Part shown: positions 7,488 to 14,755 of the stretch, piece after piece | Layout: each line of letters opens with the position of its first letter | How positions within the stretch are numbered: the stretch's first letter is position 1 | NCBI GenBank assembly: GCA_022866005.1 | Contig: JALHTV010000079.1 | Location: forward strand, 1-16,001 | From: Phycisphaerae bacterium | GTDB taxonomy: Bacteria; Planctomycetota; Phycisphaerae; SM23-33 | Reading direction: 5' to 3' | Length of the DNA: 16,001 nucleotides | Notes under the pieces: generated by a model | Told to the model about the DNA's origin: nothing | Seen by the model: only the letters and a program-made list of their open reading frames with translations | Databases searched by the model: none | Program-made: the position numbers and the translations under genes

Positions 7488-8281
7488 GGGGCAGCCTCCC
7501 CCAGGAGCGTCCCGGTGTACCGATTGACGGCAATGATCTGCCCGTACTTCTCCAGATACAGCTTTCTGTCGTCCTCCGACGTGAACGAGATGAACTTGCC
7601 CCAATCGAACATCACGGCCGCGTTGACGGACGTGTTGCAGCAGGGGTCGTCGTCGTTGGCGACGTTGGGGTCCCACAGGTAGGCCCTGCTGGTATCCTTC
7701 TGGGAGGCGTCGAAAGCGGGGTGATTGGGATCGTCGTTGGGGAAGACAACGGTCTTACCGTCCACCAGTTGCCCGTTGGACGCAAACACGAACGTCAGCG
7801 AGGTGAACCTCCACCGTGCGTCTCCGGTGAGCTGGTTGGGCTCGTAACTCTCGACTGACGGGTCGTAGAAGGGCGGCTCCACGCGCCCAAAGGCCATTTG
7901 GCCGGGGAGCTTCTGGGGTGAGAAGCCCTCGGCCAGGACGAAGTGCGTGCCCTGATTGGGGTCAGTGGGGTCCTTCAGAACCTCCCAGACGATGGCCGTG
8001 AAGCACGCCGTGGGGATTCTGCCGGTGAAGGCCCCGGTCGGGTCCGCGAGCTGCGCGTGGACGCCGGCGTGGGTGCGATGCTGGATGGCCAGGCCGCGGG
8101 CGGCGACGAGCTGACCGGCCAGGACGTTGTAGGCCTGGGCGTCGGACCCGGCGGTGAACAGCCCCACCATGCTGGGCAGGACGATGGCGCTCAGGATGCC
8201 GATCACCACCAGCACCACGAGCATCTCCATCAAGGTGAAGCTCTCAGCCGAGCACCGCATTATCGCAGCCTGCTTCACCAT
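7484..8281 (-). CDS. gspH: GspH-like minor pseudopilin
   Basis: A 265-residue pseudopilin. The mature N-terminus is FTLMEMLVVLVVIGILSAIV with Glu at +5. The residue before the cleavage site is Ser14, not Gly. The helix continues 'LAGQLVAARGLAIQHRTH', like the GspH/FimT pattern in which a small-residue and Arg-rich helix follows the membrane part. Two adjacent Cys occur near 'DDDPCCNTS', and there are three Asp-Pro-Asn triplets. The C-terminus 'AVNRYTGTLLGEAAP' resembles the ends of other GspH-like proteins. The ATG at 8281 has GAGGTG eight bases upstream, overlapping the stop of the gene before it. A second ATG at 8260 would leave a 7-residue leader. The protein is predicted to sit in the pseudopilus, adjoining the I-J-K tip. 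Confidence 0.8.
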   Translation of the reverse strand: MVKQAAIMRCSAESFTLMEMLVVLVVIGILSAIVLPSMVGLFTAGSDAQAYNVLAGQLVAARGLAIQHRTHAGVHAQLADPTGAFTGRIPTACFTAIVWEVLKDPTDPNQGTHFVLAEGFSPQKLPGQMAFGRVEPPFYDPSVESYEPNQLTGDARWRFTSLTFVFASNGQLVDGKTVVFPNDDPNHPAFDASQKDTSRAYLWDPNVANDDDPCCNTSVNAAVMFDWGKFISFTSEDDRKLYLEKYGQIIAVNRYTGTLLGEAAP

Positions 8282-8293
8282 CGCTCCGCCACC

Positions 8294-8920
8294 TCACTGA
8301 CTTTCATCTGAGCGAATGTCGTCCTCCCCGTTGGGGTCACCGGCATTGCTAGGATCCCCAAAGTGCCCGTTGGGCCCCGCGGAGATCACCACGGGCTGCC
8401 TGCCGCCCAGCCCGCCATCTCTCTCGTAGCGCATGGCATTGCGCCACCCGTCCGTTACGGCCCTGTTGGGGTCCCCGCCCCAGGCCTCCTGAGGGAGCTT
8501 CAGGAGAATCTCCGTGGCCGCCCTGGCCGCGGGGGTCTGCGACCTATCGGGGTTAGGCTCTGCCGAATCGAGTTTCCCGGTCAGGAAGTTGACCAATACT
8601 TTCCCGCTCTCGTTAGGGTCTCCCGTGGCCCCGTAATGGTCCGGTGGATAGGCCTTGGGGTTGCCCGCGTCGTAGTAGGCTTGGATCGCCGCAAGCAGGA
8701 CCTTCTGGGTGGCGGCGGTTTCCTGGCGGCTGGCCGAGCTCATGACGTACCCGGCGATGCTGCCGACAATCGCGGCCAGGATGCTCAGGATGAAGATGAC
8801 CACCAGCACCTCGATGAGGGTAAAGCCACTCCGCCCGGCCGGCTCGCCGCATCGAGTCGCCTGCGGCGACCTGGCGGTCGGAAGAACCCTCGCCGCGTTG
8901 TCCAGAACCCTGTGGTTCAC
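8294..8920 (-). CDS. GspG-like pseudopilin, shorter type
   Basis: A 208-residue type II pseudopilin. The 32-residue leader ends in Ser-Gly, and the mature part starts FTLIEVLVVIFILSILAAIV with canonical Gly at -1 and Glu at +5. The helix 'QETAATQKVLLAAIQAYYDAG' is like that of major pseudopilins. The C-terminal half has the GspG order: 'EAWGGDPNRAVTDGWRNAMRY', then 'VVISAGPNGHFGDPS' and 'GEDDIRSDESQ', which corresponds to the calcium-binding loop of GspG. It lacks the extra middle domain of the three genes before it, so it may be the true major subunit. It has three Asp-Pro-Asn triplets. The start is a GTG at 8920 with GAGG seven bases upstream. It begins 20 nt after the previous stop and ends 12 nt before gspH. 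Confidence 0.82.
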   Translation of the reverse strand: MNHRVLDNAARVLPTARSPQATRCGEPAGRSGFTLIEVLVVIFILSILAAIVGSIAGYVMSSASRQETAATQKVLLAAIQAYYDAGNPKAYPPDHYGATGDPNESGKVLVNFLTGKLDSAEPNPDRSQTPAARAATEILLKLPQEAWGGDPNRAVTDGWRNAMRYERDGGLGGRQPVVISAGPNGHFGDPSNAGDPNGEDDIRSDESQ

Positions 8921-8940
8921 GTTTGCGCCTCTGATGTCTG

Positions 8941-9807
8941 TCAGTCCATCGTCTGCGGGTTGAATGGGAAATTGGCCACGTCGTCGTTCGTGCCGTAGTA
9001 CCGGTCCGGACCGGGGGTGATCAGCAGATAGGAGTCGCGGTTGTGGGGAACGGGAATGGGAGAAAGTCTCTTGGCGGGATCATTGGGGTCGTAGGCCCGC
9101 GTGTCCAGGATGTAGTTGTGGAACTTGGTCTGGTTGGCGATCGGGTCCTGATTGGGGTCCAGGAACCCGTCGTTGTGGCTGTCACGGCCCGAAGGCAAAT
9201 ACATCTCCACGTCGCTGAAGTTGGGATCCGGGGCGAAGTACAGGACAGGCATGTCAAAGCTGTCCACGATGACTGGGGCGCGGTCGTAAACGTTGTTCCC
9301 GGGCCTCTTGGTCTCCGACGGCTTCTTGATCTTGGTCTTGCTGAGGTCGATGAACGGCCCGAAGCGAGCCTTCGCGGGGTTCTTGTTTGCGTCAAGCTCA
9401 TACAGCCCGTCGGTGTCATTGCTCATCAGGATTGGCACATTTGGGTCCACCTGAAAGCCTGGTGTCCCCAGCAGGTCCGCCCCGGCCAGGCCCCACACGA
9501 GCGTCTGTGCACCATAGGCTACCCAACTGTCGGTGCTCCCGCTGTAGGGGCTGCCGTACATAGTGTTCCAGAAGCTCGGCGGGTAGTTGCGGCCGAGCTT
9601 GGGGTCGCTCTTGAACATGTCCAGGCCCGAGCCGAGGGTGTTCAGGAGCGCCCCGGTGGCCGTCTGTTTTGCGGCCGTACGTACGGCGGTCATGCTGGGG
9701 ATGAGTATCCCCGCCAGCACCGACAGGACGAAGATGACGACAAGTATTTCAACCAGCGTAAACGCCGGGGCGACTCTCGATGCGCGGCGCCATGGGTAAG
9801 TCTTCAT
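8941..9807 (-). CDS. Tandem pseudopilin paralogue 3, GspG-like N-terminus with an extra domain
   Basis: A 288-residue pseudopilin. The leader of 15 residues ends in Ala, followed by FTLVEILVVIFVLSVLAGIL with Glu at +5. The rest shares ordered blocks with the two preceding genes: 'YPPSF', 'YGAQTLVWGLAGADLLGTPGF', 'LYELDANKNPAKARFGPFID', 'PVIVDSFDMPVLYFAP', and a C-terminal 'PHNRDSYLLITPGPDRYYG' followed by TNDDVANFP. The last block resembles the calcium loop of GspG. Unlike its two sisters it has four Asp-Pro-Asn triplets. The ATG at 9807 has GGAGGTG four bases upstream, and the stop of the preceding gene is 11 nt away. The frame is open as far as 10359, but that part is antisense-frame noise within the preceding gene. 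Likely a fibre subunit; a substrate-contacting role is only inference. Confidence 0.85.
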   Translation of the reverse strand: MKTYPWRRASRVAPAFTLVEILVVIFVLSVLAGILIPSMTAVRTAAKQTATGALLNTLGSGLDMFKSDPKLGRNYPPSFWNTMYGSPYSGSTDSWVAYGAQTLVWGLAGADLLGTPGFQVDPNVPILMSNDTDGLYELDANKNPAKARFGPFIDLSKTKIKKPSETKRPGNNVYDRAPVIVDSFDMPVLYFAPDPNFSDVEMYLPSGRDSHNDGFLDPNQDPIANQTKFHNYILDTRAYDPNDPAKRLSPIPVPHNRDSYLLITPGPDRYYGTNDDVANFPFNPQTMD

Positions 9808-9811
9808 GGGG

Positions 9812-9818
9812 CACCTCC
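9812..9818 (-). promoter_or_regulatory. Strong ribosome-binding site of pseudopilin paralogue 3
   Basis: GGAGGTG on the minus strand, four bases before the ATG at 9807. It fixes that start and rules out the longer open frame that reaches 10359. Confidence 0.7.
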
Positions 9819-10721
9819 CTAGTACCAGCCGTAGGGCATGTTCAACCCGCCCACGGGGAAGTTGGCGAGATCGTCCTTCGTGCCGTACAACGTATCCGGC
9901 CCAGGCGACATCAACAGGTACGAATCGGGGTTGTGCGGCTGGAGCACTGTCCTCACTTTCGGATTGTGGATGAACCCTTCGAATCCAGGAACGTCCTTGA
10001 CCTCCCGATTCGGGCCAAAGTCCGTTGGCATGGGGTTGGAGATCCAGTCTTCCCTGGCCCGGTTGCCTGTCCATAGGGTGATGAAGGGGGCGTTGTCTCC
10101 AACGAGATAGAAGCCCCGAACAGGTCTGAAGTAGAGGATCGGGTTGCCGAAGTCGTCCATGATGACGGGAATCTGGTCGCTGGGTCTCAACTCTGGGTCC
10201 GGGTTCCTCAACATGGGGTTGGCGGCATTGAGCTTGCTGATGTCGATGTAGGGCCCGCGGCGCTCGTATTTGGGGCGGCCGCCCTGGAGTTCGTACAGGA
10301 CCCGGAGCGACTGGGCGAAGCCGGGCGTCCCCAGGTAATCCGCTCCGGCCAGTCCCCACAGGAGCGTCTGGGCACCATACACCCTGATATCACCGCGGGG
10401 CTTGGCCGGGTCGCTCTGCCCGTCGGCCGCGTAGGGGTTCCCTGCCATGGCGGTGTCCAAGAAGGAGGGGGGGTAATCGCCGCCCACGGGCTCCTTCTCG
10501 TCGTGGAACATCTCCATCGCCGTCTCCAGGGTCTTATTGAGCAGGACGCTGGTCCGGGTGCTGCGGGCGAGCAGTTTCACCCGCCACAAACTCGGCATGA
10601 GGATTCCGGCCAGCAACGCGATCACGGCAATGACCACCAGCAGTTCCATGAGCGTGAAGGCCGGGCCCAGCCGGTCGCCCGGGCAAAGCTTCCCGGGATT
10701 GCTTGGGGTGATGTGTGTCAC
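9819..10721 (-). CDS. Tandem pseudopilin paralogue 2, GspG-like N-terminus with an extra domain
   Basis: A 300-residue pseudopilin. The leader is 21 residues, ends in Pro-Ala and is followed by FTLMELLVVIAVIALLAGIL with Glu at +5, so Ala replaces Gly at -1. It has the shared paralogue blocks 'DYPPSF', 'YGAQTLLWGLAGADYLGTPGF' (split here only by family spacing), 'LYELQGGRPKYERRGPYIDI', 'PVIMDDFGNPILYFRP' and the C-terminal 'SPGPDTLYGTKDDLANFP'. It carries an extra stretch, 'FITLWTGNRAREDWISNP', absent from the other two, and ends in 'MPYGWY'. It contains no Asp-Pro-Asn triplet. The start is a GTG at 10721 with GGAGGTG five bases upstream. It begins 27 nt after the previous stop. Function is inferred as a structural subunit of the same fibre. 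Confidence 0.85.
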   Translation of the reverse strand: MTHITPSNPGKLCPGDRLGPAFTLMELLVVIAVIALLAGILMPSLWRVKLLARSTRTSVLLNKTLETAMEMFHDEKEPVGGDYPPSFLDTAMAGNPYAADGQSDPAKPRGDIRVYGAQTLLWGLAGADYLGTPGFAQSLRVLYELQGGRPKYERRGPYIDISKLNAANPMLRNPDPELRPSDQIPVIMDDFGNPILYFRPVRGFYLVGDNAPFITLWTGNRAREDWISNPMPTDFGPNREVKDVPGFEGFIHNPKVRTVLQPHNPDSYLLMSPGPDTLYGTKDDLANFPVGGLNMPYGWY

Positions 10722-10726
10722 GTTGG

Positions 10727-10733
10727 CACCTCC
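10727..10733 (-). promoter_or_regulatory. Ribosome-binding site of pseudopilin paralogue 2
   Basis: GGAGGTG on the minus strand, five bases before a GTG start at 10721. It supports the use of GTG here. Confidence 0.6.
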
Positions 10734-10748
10734 GGTGTCTTCACCTGG

Positions 10749-11606
10749 TTAGGGGGGTGACGGCTGCGGGTTGAACGGAAAGTTGGTCACGTCGTCTCGC
10801 GTCCCGTACCACCCGTCCGGGCCGGGCGAGATCAGCAGATAGCTATCGCGGTTATGCGGGGGGCGGACCACGGGGGGGACGTCGATGGCCCGCTGATCGA
10901 TGATGTACTCCGCGAAGACGCTGGGATCCGCTATGGGCTGATTGGCGCGCATCGCATAGAGGAGCTCCAAGTTGTCGCTATAGTCATACGCGTCGACCCC
11001 TGTACGTCCGACCTCGGGGAGGTAGTAGAGGATAGGATAGCTGAAGGTATCGAGTATGACCGGTACATCGGGATGCAGCCCCGGCTCGGCCTGGAGTTGG
11101 AGTTGGGCCGGGGTCGCGATCTTCACCTTGCTCAGATCAAGGAATGGGCCAAATCGCTCCATGACGGGCTGACCGTTGCTATCGTGCTCGTACAGGCCGC
11201 CGACCCCGTTGTTCATGGGGCCAGTGAATCCGGGCGTCCCCAGCCAGTCGACCCCGACCAGGCCCCACAGAAGGGTCTGGGCCCCGTTGCCCACGAAGTT
11301 CACATAGTTGGGAGCCTGGGGGGCATAGGGACTCCCCAAGGTGGCGGTGGGCCACCGCGAGGGGATGGACTCCCCACCCAACTTCGCCTCGCTCTTGAAC
11401 ATTTCCAGCCCCGAGGCAAGGTAGTGGATCGCCCCGCTGGTGGAGGTGCGCCGGGCCATGTCCTTCACGGCCTGCCCCGCCGGCAACATGATCCCGATTA
11501 ACAAGGCGATGACGGCCATCACGATCAGTAGTTCGACGATCGTGAAGCTCTGGTGCCGGGAAGTTCGGCCAGCGCCGGGGGTTGCTGTTTCTGTTTTCGT
11601 TATCAT
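10749..11606 (-). CDS. Tandem pseudopilin paralogue 1, GspG-like N-terminus with an extra domain
   Basis: A 285-residue pseudopilin directly after the GspF gene. The 20-residue leader ends in Gln-Ser and is followed by FTIVELLIVMAVIALLIGIM with Glu at +5; Ser therefore stands at -1. Shared paralogue blocks are 'GAQTLLWGLVGVDWLGTPGF', 'LYEHDSNGQPVMERFGPFLD', 'PVILDTFSYPILYYLPEVG', 'EYIIDQRAIDVPP' and 'PHNRDSYLLISPGPDGWYG' followed by TRDDVTNFP. It has no Asp-Pro-Asn triplet. The ATG at 11606 has AAGGGA six bases upstream; a TTG at 11624 in frame lies before that site and is rejected. The gap from the gspF stop is 27 nt. Likely a pseudopilus subunit, with the extra domain exposed on the fibre surface (inference). 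Confidence 0.85.
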   Translation of the reverse strand: MITKTETATPGAGRTSRHQSFTIVELLIVMAVIALLIGIMLPAGQAVKDMARRTSTSGAIHYLASGLEMFKSEAKLGGESIPSRWPTATLGSPYAPQAPNYVNFVGNGAQTLLWGLVGVDWLGTPGFTGPMNNGVGGLYEHDSNGQPVMERFGPFLDLSKVKIATPAQLQLQAEPGLHPDVPVILDTFSYPILYYLPEVGRTGVDAYDYSDNLELLYAMRANQPIADPSVFAEYIIDQRAIDVPPVVRPPHNRDSYLLISPGPDGWYGTRDDVTNFPFNPQPSPP

Positions 11607-11612
11607 GATAGG

Positions 11613-11618
11613 TCCCTT
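11613..11618 (-). promoter_or_regulatory. Ribosome-binding site of pseudopilin paralogue 1
   Basis: AAGGGA on the minus strand, six bases before the ATG at 11606. It selects this start over the TTG at 11624. Confidence 0.55.
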
Positions 11619-11633
11619 TCGCAAAAAGCGTGG

Positions 11634-12890
11634 CTATTTGGACATCGCCTGGATCATCCCCACCATGGGCATGAACAGCGCGATGACGATGGTGCCAATG
11701 ATCAGGCCGAGCATGATGATCATGACCGGCTCGAGCAAACTTGTCAGGCCGCCTACCAACGTTTCCACTTCCTCCTCATAGGTGTCCGCGATCTTGCCCA
11801 GCATCTTGTCCAGCTCCCCGGTCTCCTCGCCGACGTCGATCATGTTGACGACCATCGGATCGAACATCCTCGCCGTGCGCAGCGGGGCGGCGAAGTTCTC
11901 ACCCTCGCGAATCCCGTCACGGACCCTGCACAGTGCCCGGGCGTACACTTCGTTGCCGGCGGTATCCGCCGTGATGGTCAGCGCCTCCAGAATCGGCACA
12001 CCGGCCCCCAGGAGCGTGCCCAGCGTGCGGCTGAACCGCGCGATGGACGACTTGCTGAGGATTCGCCCCAGGATCGGGATGCGGAGGTTCAGACTGTCGA
12101 GGATGTACCGCCCGCCCTCCGAGATGCGGATCAGCTTGCTCAGGATCAGCAACCCCACAGGCGTGCCCAGAATGGCCAACCATCCGCCCCCCGTCACCCA
12201 GGCGCTGGTGCTCAGGAGGAAGCGGGTGATGAGCGGCAGCTTGGATCCCATCTCCATGAAGATCGCCTGGAACTTCGGGATGACGAACACCAGCAGCAGG
12301 CCCAAGATGCCTAACGCGAACGAGATGACCGCCGCCGGGTAGATCATCGCGCCGATTACCTTCCGCTTCAGGGCCTCGTGCTTCTCCATGAAGTCCGCCA
12401 GACGCTGGAGGATGGTATCGAGCACGCCGCCGACCTCCCCCGCGCGGACCATGCTGGTGTAGAGGTGGTCGTAGACCCCCGGATGGCGGGCCATGGCCTC
12501 GGACAACGCGGCGCCGCCCTCCACGTCGTCGGCTACGTACCGCACCGCCAGGCGCATCGGGCCAGGCCTCTGCTGCTGCTCAAGGATGCGGAGGCTTCGC
12601 AAGATGGGCAGGCCTGCGTTGATCAGCGTGGAAAGCTGCCGGGTGAACTGCGTGCGCAGCGTGGCGCTCGCCCCGCCTACCCTGCGGCGCCTCGCCCCGG
12701 GCACCGCGGCCGCAGCGGCGCCTGCGCGGGCGCGACCCGCGCCCGTGCGGATGGCCTTGTCCTTGATCTTCGTGGGGAAGTTCCCCATCGCCCGGACCTT
12801 GGTGATGGCCTCCTCGGAGGAAGCGGCCGTCACCTCGCCCTTGACGCTCTGGCCGACGCTGTTCATGGCCTCATAAGTAAAGACTGGCAT
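11634..12890 (-). CDS. gspF: GspF/PilC inner-membrane platform protein
   Basis: A 418-residue protein of the T2SS protein F / PilC family, the polytopic inner-membrane platform that links the assembly ATPase to pilin subunits. The N-terminal 'PVFTYEAMNSVGQSVKGEV' is typical. Two T2SSF domains are seen at about 81-204 and 284-405, each with the family pattern: 'FTRQLSTLINAGLPILRSL' in the first and 'FSRTLGTLLGAGVPILEAL' in the second, then 'MVRAGEVGGVLDTIL' and 'IDVGEETGELDKML'. Membrane segments lie near 183-205, 234-252 and 385-409. An Ala/Arg/Gly-rich linker at 50-75 joins the N-terminus to the first domain and looks low in complexity. The length is normal. The ATG at 12890 has AGGAG seven bases upstream. 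It starts 78 nt after gspE, the longest gap in the cluster. Confidence 0.96.
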   Translation of the reverse strand: MPVFTYEAMNSVGQSVKGEVTAASSEEAITKVRAMGNFPTKIKDKAIRTGAGRARAGAAAAAVPGARRRRVGGASATLRTQFTRQLSTLINAGLPILRSLRILEQQQRPGPMRLAVRYVADDVEGGAALSEAMARHPGVYDHLYTSMVRAGEVGGVLDTILQRLADFMEKHEALKRKVIGAMIYPAAVISFALGILGLLLVFVIPKFQAIFMEMGSKLPLITRFLLSTSAWVTGGGWLAILGTPVGLLILSKLIRISEGGRYILDSLNLRIPILGRILSKSSIARFSRTLGTLLGAGVPILEALTITADTAGNEVYARALCRVRDGIREGENFAAPLRTARMFDPMVVNMIDVGEETGELDKMLGKIADTYEEEVETLVGGLTSLLEPVMIIMLGLIIGTIVIALFMPMVGMIQAMSK

Positions 12891-12927
12891 GGCTGTGCTC
12901 CTGTGTTAGGTCCCACTGGCCTCCCGC

Positions 12928-12941
12928 GTGGGCGGGCCCAC
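12928..12941 (-). promoter_or_regulatory. Palindrome in the gspE-gspF gap
   Basis: The 78-nt gap between gspE and gspF holds the perfect inverted repeat GTGGGC-GG-GCCCAC. It would fold as a five-pair stem with a four-base loop. No T-run follows. It may be an mRNA processing or stability element, or a chance palindrome. I see no promoter in the gap. Confidence 0.25.
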
Positions 12942-12968
12942 CCGGCAGGGGAACCGGCCGTAGCGGGG

Positions 12969-14735
12969 CTACTCGGTGTCCTCGTAAATCGTTTGAGAAA
13001 CGACCTCCTCGATGGTCGTCACTCCGTCGTAAATCGCCAGCAACCCCGTGTCGCGGAGGGTCCTCATGCCCCGCTTGCGAGCGGCCTCGCGGAGCACGTT
13101 GGTGCTGCTGCGCTTCATGATCAGCTCGCGCATGTGGTCGTCCAGGAGCATGATCTCAAAGATTCCCACCCGCCCGCTGTACCCGGTGCCGCGGCACGCG
13201 TCGCATCGCCGCCCGCGGAAGAACGTCCGCCCGGCGACCTGGTCGGGCGCGAGGTTCAGCTCTATCAGCGCCTCCTCGGTGGGGGTATAGGCCTCCTTGC
13301 ACCGCGGACAGATCCGCCGCACCAGCCGCTGCGCGACCACGGCCTCCAGCGTCGCAATTAGCTTGAACGGCTCCATTCCCAGGTCCAGCAGACGGGCAAT
13401 GGTGCTGGGCGCATCGTTGGTGTGCACCGTGGAGAACACTAAGTGGCCGGTCAGCGACGCCTGCACGGCGATCTCGCAGGTCTCCAGGTCGCGGACCTCG
13501 CCTACCAGCACGATGTCGGGGTCTTGACGCAGGAAGTGCCTCAGGCAGCGGGCGAACGTCAGACCGATGTCGTCCTTGATCTGCACCTGGATCATGCCGT
13601 CGATGTCGTACTCCACCGGGTCCTCGGCCGTCAGGATCTTCACCGTGACGTCGTTGAGCTCGTTGAGCGCCGAATACAGGGTGGTGGTCTTCCCCGAGCC
13701 GGTCGGCCCGGTCACAATGACAATGCCATTGGGCCGCTGGAGGAGCTGACGCAACAGGCGGATGTCGTCTTCGCGCAGGCCGAGGCGATCCAGGTCCAAC
13801 TGCACCTGGGAACGGTCCAGCACGCGGAGCACGATGCTCTCCCCGAACATCGTCGGCAGGACCGCGACGCGCAGGTCGACCGGAGCGTTGTTGATCGTCA
13901 GCGGGATGCGCCCGTCCTGCGGCATGCGGCGCTCGGCGATGTTCAGGTGAGCCATGACCTTGATGCGCGACGCTACCGCCGCCGCGATGGACCTGGGCGG
14001 CGGCAGCATCTCGTACAGCAGACCGTCGATGCGGTAACGCATCTTGAACTCGTCCTCAAAGGGCTCGAAATGGATGTCCGAGGCGCGGTCCTTGATCGCC
14101 TGCATGAGCACCATGTTGACCAGGCGCTTGACGGGGTTGGCCTCGGCGGCGCCCTTCAGCGTATCCAGGTCGATGCTATCACCGCGATGCTCCAGCTGCG
14201 CCAGCTGCTCGTCCCCGACGATCTCGTTGATCAGGTCACCGATGGAGCCCATCGCCCCGGCCGAGGCGGTCTCCAGCCCGTAGTACTTGGCCAGGGCCGC
14301 CTCCAGGCGATCGCCGTCGGCAATGCGGGTGATGATCTCGAAGCCGGTCAGCGTGCGCAGGTCATCCGCCGCCCGGAAGTTGTCCGCCGAGGCCAGCGCC
14401 ACGACCAGCCGCTTGGCCCGTTGGTCGCACTCCAGCGGCAGGACCTTGTTGCTGGTGGCCACGTGAGCGGGGATCTGGGCCAGGACCTCGGCAGGGATGT
14501 CGGGGGAGGTCAGATCGGCGTATTCCATCCCGGCCTGGAACCCCAGGGCCAGATTGCGCGTGTTGTCGTCGATGTAGCCCAGGTCGACCAGGATCTGGCC
14601 GATTGGCCCACCGCGCTGCTTCTGGACGTCGATCGCTTGGGTGACCTGGTCGCGGGTGACCTTCTCCATCTTGAGGAGCACCCGCCCCACGGCGCGCCCC
14701 TTCAACTGTTTCACATCGTAGCTGCTGGCTGCCAT
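12969..14735 (-). CDS. gspE: GspE/PilB-type assembly ATPase
   Basis: A 588-residue secretion ATPase that powers pseudopilus extension at the cytoplasmic face of the membrane. The N-terminal part (about 10-155) is an MshEN-like/T2SSE_N domain. The ATPase core has Walker A GPTGSGKT at 343-350, the Asp box 'LTAEDPVEY' at 368-376, Walker B 'DPDIVLVGE' at 405-413 and the His box 'TGHLVFSTVHTND' at 429-441. The four zinc-binding Cys of GspE/PilB proteins are present as CPRC (476, 479) and CDAC (511, 514). PilT proteins lack these Cys, which separates this gene from its neighbour. I chose the ATG at 14735, six bases after GGAGGTG; the GTG at 14744 lies within that site. It begins 20 nt after the pilT stop. 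Extension ATPases of T2SS and type IV pili cannot be told apart with certainty here. Confidence 0.96.
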   Translation of the reverse strand: MAASSYDVKQLKGRAVGRVLLKMEKVTRDQVTQAIDVQKQRGGPIGQILVDLGYIDDNTRNLALGFQAGMEYADLTSPDIPAEVLAQIPAHVATSNKVLPLECDQRAKRLVVALASADNFRAADDLRTLTGFEIITRIADGDRLEAALAKYYGLETASAGAMGSIGDLINEIVGDEQLAQLEHRGDSIDLDTLKGAAEANPVKRLVNMVLMQAIKDRASDIHFEPFEDEFKMRYRIDGLLYEMLPPPRSIAAAVASRIKVMAHLNIAERRMPQDGRIPLTINNAPVDLRVAVLPTMFGESIVLRVLDRSQVQLDLDRLGLREDDIRLLRQLLQRPNGIVIVTGPTGSGKTTTLYSALNELNDVTVKILTAEDPVEYDIDGMIQVQIKDDIGLTFARCLRHFLRQDPDIVLVGEVRDLETCEIAVQASLTGHLVFSTVHTNDAPSTIARLLDLGMEPFKLIATLEAVVAQRLVRRICPRCKEAYTPTEEALIELNLAPDQVAGRTFFRGRRCDACRGTGYSGRVGIFEIMLLDDHMRELIMKRSSTNVLREAARKRGMRTLRDTGLLAIYDGVTTIEEVVSQTIYEDTE

Positions 14736-14741
14736 GGGTCG

Positions 14742-14748
14742 CACCTCC
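14742..14748 (-). promoter_or_regulatory. Strong ribosome-binding site of gspE
   Basis: GGAGGTG on the minus strand, six bases before the ATG at 14735. The GTG that would give the longest reading frame is the last three bases of this site, so the ATG is the more credible start. Confidence 0.65.
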
Positions 14749-14755
14749 GATGCGG

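Noticed and set aside
7488..7676. Upstream extension of the GspI-like gene
   Set aside because: It lies inside the gspH coding sequence in another frame. The ATGA overlap at 7484-7487 gives a better start.
9808..10359. Upstream extension of paralogue 3
   Set aside because: The extension overlaps paralogue 2 entirely and is not pilin-like. A strong ribosome-binding site precedes the ATG at 9807.
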